NCBI RefSeq assembly: GCF_022811725.1
Contig: NZ_CP094527.1
Coordinates: forward strand, 4,588,001 to 4,652,000
Source of the DNA: Mucilaginibacter sp. SMC90
GTDB lineage: Bacteria > Bacteroidota > Bacteroidia > Sphingobacteriales > Sphingobacteriaceae
Reading direction: 5' to 3'
DNA length: 64,000 nucleotides
A model generated the notes under the pieces. The model was not told the DNA's origin, did no database searches, and saw nothing but the letters and a program-made list of their open reading frames with translations. Within the stretch, counting starts at the first letter, position 1. Every line of letters starts with the position of its first letter. Positions 62,366 through 64,000 of the stretch are shown here, piece after piece. Position numbers and translations under genes: made by a program.

Positions 62366-63925
62366 TTACCTCACCAATTTATCAAAAAGTTCATTGATTT
62401 TAGCGTTACGAAGGGCCTTTTCATCAGCCAGTTCACCTGCTTGAATAAAACCGCCATTAAGCCGGTCAAATTTTTCATCGAGTTTAGCCGATTGTTGTTT
62501 TAATGAAATTGCCGTAGCGCGATATTTTCCTTTAGTACCTTCGTTAAATTGATCGCCATTCATCACAGCCTCTAACTGTAATGTATTGAGATATAATAGC
62601 CTTATTTCGGCCATTAAACGGTAATGTTCAAACTCCTGCAGGTTTTTCTGTGGTTTGAGCTTATTCAATATTGATAGTGCGCTACGCGTACTATCAACAA
62701 GATTATCAAGCGATAAATTGGTTTTTCCTTTTACTTTGCCGAACATAACAGGATATGGCGCTGTAAACAGAGCCTTTTTAAACAGATCGGCATCTGCCGG
62801 GTTAAAACCATAATTAGTTTTACAATAGCTGCGGATAAATACAGAAATATCCAGCGGCTGATTACTCTTTACAGCCTCGGTATAGGCCGTTATGAGCAGG
62901 TTAAATGCGGATAAAGGATATACACGGCGAACCGGGTATAAGGCAACCGCATCATCATTTGAGTCAAAAACAGTTGAATACGCTCCGGATGTTGACCAAG
63001 ACGTCATCACCACTCCCTGATAATGAAGAGACTTGATCTGCGGCACAAAATTCCGGATGTTCTCGAAATGGTTCGACCATTTTTCGATATAAAAGTTATC
63101 CGGTTCACTGCGGATAGCGGGAGCGCCCCATACTTCATAACCACTGGCCAGTAATTTGCTGCGGTCGCCGAAAAGATTGGGGTCCCAGCCGTAGTTCCAG
63201 TCAACAAAAACGGTTCCTTTAGGCAACAGGTGAATGTAATCAGGGTATTTAAGTGCTATATCGGCCCATACTACCGGCTTTTTGCCTAAGCTATTTACAA
63301 TATCACAGATAAGTTTGATATGATCAAAGTACAAACGTGAAAGCCCAACTTCGGCAGCTTTTTTCTTACATTTTTCGCAATGACCAAGTAAAAAAGTTTC
63401 ATCGCCGCCAATGTGTACATAAGGCGAATCATGCAGGCTGATCATGTCTTTAATGAGCTTTGTAAACAGTTCACGGTTAAGTTCGGGCTCACTTGGGCAT
63501 ACCTGCGAAAAATCTTTATCATCTTCCCTTAAAGCCGCATATTTATAATGTCTTAGTATATACTCAACATGACCGAAAGTTTGCTGCAGCGGGATAACAT
63601 CGATATGCAAGCCATCGCAATATTTTATAAAATCCTTTACTTCGGCTCGTGAATAAGCGTATTTGTTAGATATAACGGTTTCACCGTTGTACGGAAACGA
63701 ACCCTCCCACTCCATGATCAGCGTATTGATACCCTGGTTATGCAGTTTTAGCGCCAGCTGTTTTAACGCCGGCATGGTCATTACTTGTATCCGCAGATCA
63801 ACATGAAAGGCTTTTACTTTCAGGTTGTCCTGCCCGTAAACATTTATGATTACGGCACAAAATAAAACTACTAATAGTAAACAACGTTTTGCAAAATTCA
63901 GATAGTTGGCGTGAGGCTTTTTCAT
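62366..63925 (-). CDS. secreted GH20-like beta-N-acetylhexosaminidase
   Basis: Encodes 519 residues with signal peptide (CLLLVVLFCAVIINVYG). The catalytic pair Asp175-Glu176 stands in the GH20 motif HIGGDET; the TIM barrel begins KVKAFHVDLRIQVM and includes VWADIALKYP and VDWNYGW. A GH20-like arrangement of GINTLIMEWEGSFPY replaces the usual N-terminal domain, which is lacking, so it is a short member. The C-terminal about 130 residues are helical. Family reaction: removal of terminal GlcNAc/GalNAc by substrate-assisted catalysis. A palindromic operator stands 15 bp before the start. Confidence 0.88.
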   Translation of the reverse strand: MKKPHANYLNFAKRCLLLVVLFCAVIINVYGQDNLKVKAFHVDLRIQVMTMPALKQLALKLHNQGINTLIMEWEGSFPYNGETVISNKYAYSRAEVKDFIKYCDGLHIDVIPLQQTFGHVEYILRHYKYAALREDDKDFSQVCPSEPELNRELFTKLIKDMISLHDSPYVHIGGDETFLLGHCEKCKKKAAEVGLSRLYFDHIKLICDIVNSLGKKPVVWADIALKYPDYIHLLPKGTVFVDWNYGWDPNLFGDRSKLLASGYEVWGAPAIRSEPDNFYIEKWSNHFENIRNFVPQIKSLHYQGVVMTSWSTSGAYSTVFDSNDDAVALYPVRRVYPLSAFNLLITAYTEAVKSNQPLDISVFIRSYCKTNYGFNPADADLFKKALFTAPYPVMFGKVKGKTNLSLDNLVDSTRSALSILNKLKPQKNLQEFEHYRLMAEIRLLYLNTLQLEAVMNGDQFNEGTKGKYRATAISLKQQSAKLDEKFDRLNGGFIQAGELADEKALRNAKINELFDKLVR

Positions 63926-63939
63926 TTTTAAAATTTAAA

Positions 63940-63953
63940 CGTGTACGTACACG
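63940..63953. promoter_or_regulatory. 14-bp palindromic operator upstream of the GH20-like gene
   Basis: CGTGTACGTACACG is a perfect palindrome 15 bp before the GH20-like start codon. LacI-family regulators of sugar genes in Bacteroidota use similar TGTACGTACA-type sites; no such regulator is encoded in this window. Confidence 0.55.
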
Positions 63954-64000
63954 AAAACGAATTTATTTTGTTATTTTGTATTTTCCAAATATTTAGGCCA

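Noticed and set aside
1..64000. CRISPR array, tRNA, rRNA, prophage or transposase genes
   Set aside because: No regularly spaced repeat series, no cloverleaf-like sequence with CCA context, no rRNA segments and no transposase or integrase motifs were recognised by eye; a tool search would be needed to exclude small RNAs.

Overview
The window looks like the chromosome of a Sphingobacteriaceae-type Bacteroidota (Mucilaginibacter/Pedobacter-like). This rests on SusC/SusD with FecI/FecR, a hybrid two-component system (HTCS), many secreted glycoside hydrolases, TTTG / TAnnTTTG-like promoters with little Shine-Dalgarno signal, and palindromic intergenic repeats typical of that group. The taxonomy is an inference; no rRNA or other marker is present.

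Region 1 (0-4.3 kb): the tail of an upstream gene, two small exported proteins, and a TPR sensor kinase overlapping its NarL-type response regulator.

Region 2 (4.4-22.4 kb) is the most interesting part and looks like a sulfur-responsive island. On the minus strand a co-directional series runs from 15150 to 4485: two tandem thioredoxin-fold (TlpA-like) proteins, YceI, a di-haem MauG/CcpA-type peroxidase, a TonB-dependent receptor, a DUF4397 lipoprotein, an exported superoxide dismutase and a DoxX-like membrane protein. Its leader carries a SAM-I-like (S-box) aptamer followed by a 28-codon ORF with tandem Cys codons and mutually exclusive hairpins. A second, canonical SAM-I riboswitch with a 25-codon leader ORF ending Cys-Cys-Cys-Arg precedes a DsbD-N-like gene. 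The two promoters share an identical 17-nt block within palindromes. The second palindrome also sits between that promoter and the divergent family 2A encapsulin operon: shell, encapsulated cysteine desulfurase, serine O-acetyltransferase, cation/proton antiporter. I infer that sulfur/cysteine status (SAM aptamer, Cys-codon leader, palindrome-binding regulator) co-controls periplasmic thiol/redox functions, an outer-membrane uptake route and sulfur storage in a protein compartment.

Region 3 (22.7-26.5 kb): a plus-strand operon of three oxidoreductase-like proteins and an AraC-family regulator, with a direct-repeat candidate operator upstream.

Region 4 (26.7-64 kb): carbohydrate utilisation. 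It contains a GH106 rhamnosidase, an esterase, two GH43-type beta-propeller enzymes, a GH92 mannosidase, an HTCS regulator, two GH2 enzymes, a PQQ-type sugar dehydrogenase, an ECF sigma/anti-sigma pair driving a SusC/SusD/surface lipoprotein/GH76 mannanase locus, a GH31, a zinc-ribbon membrane protein and a GH20-like hexosaminidase. Terminator hairpins and Bacteroidota repeat elements separate several units. No rRNA, tRNA, CRISPR array, phage or transposase gene was seen.
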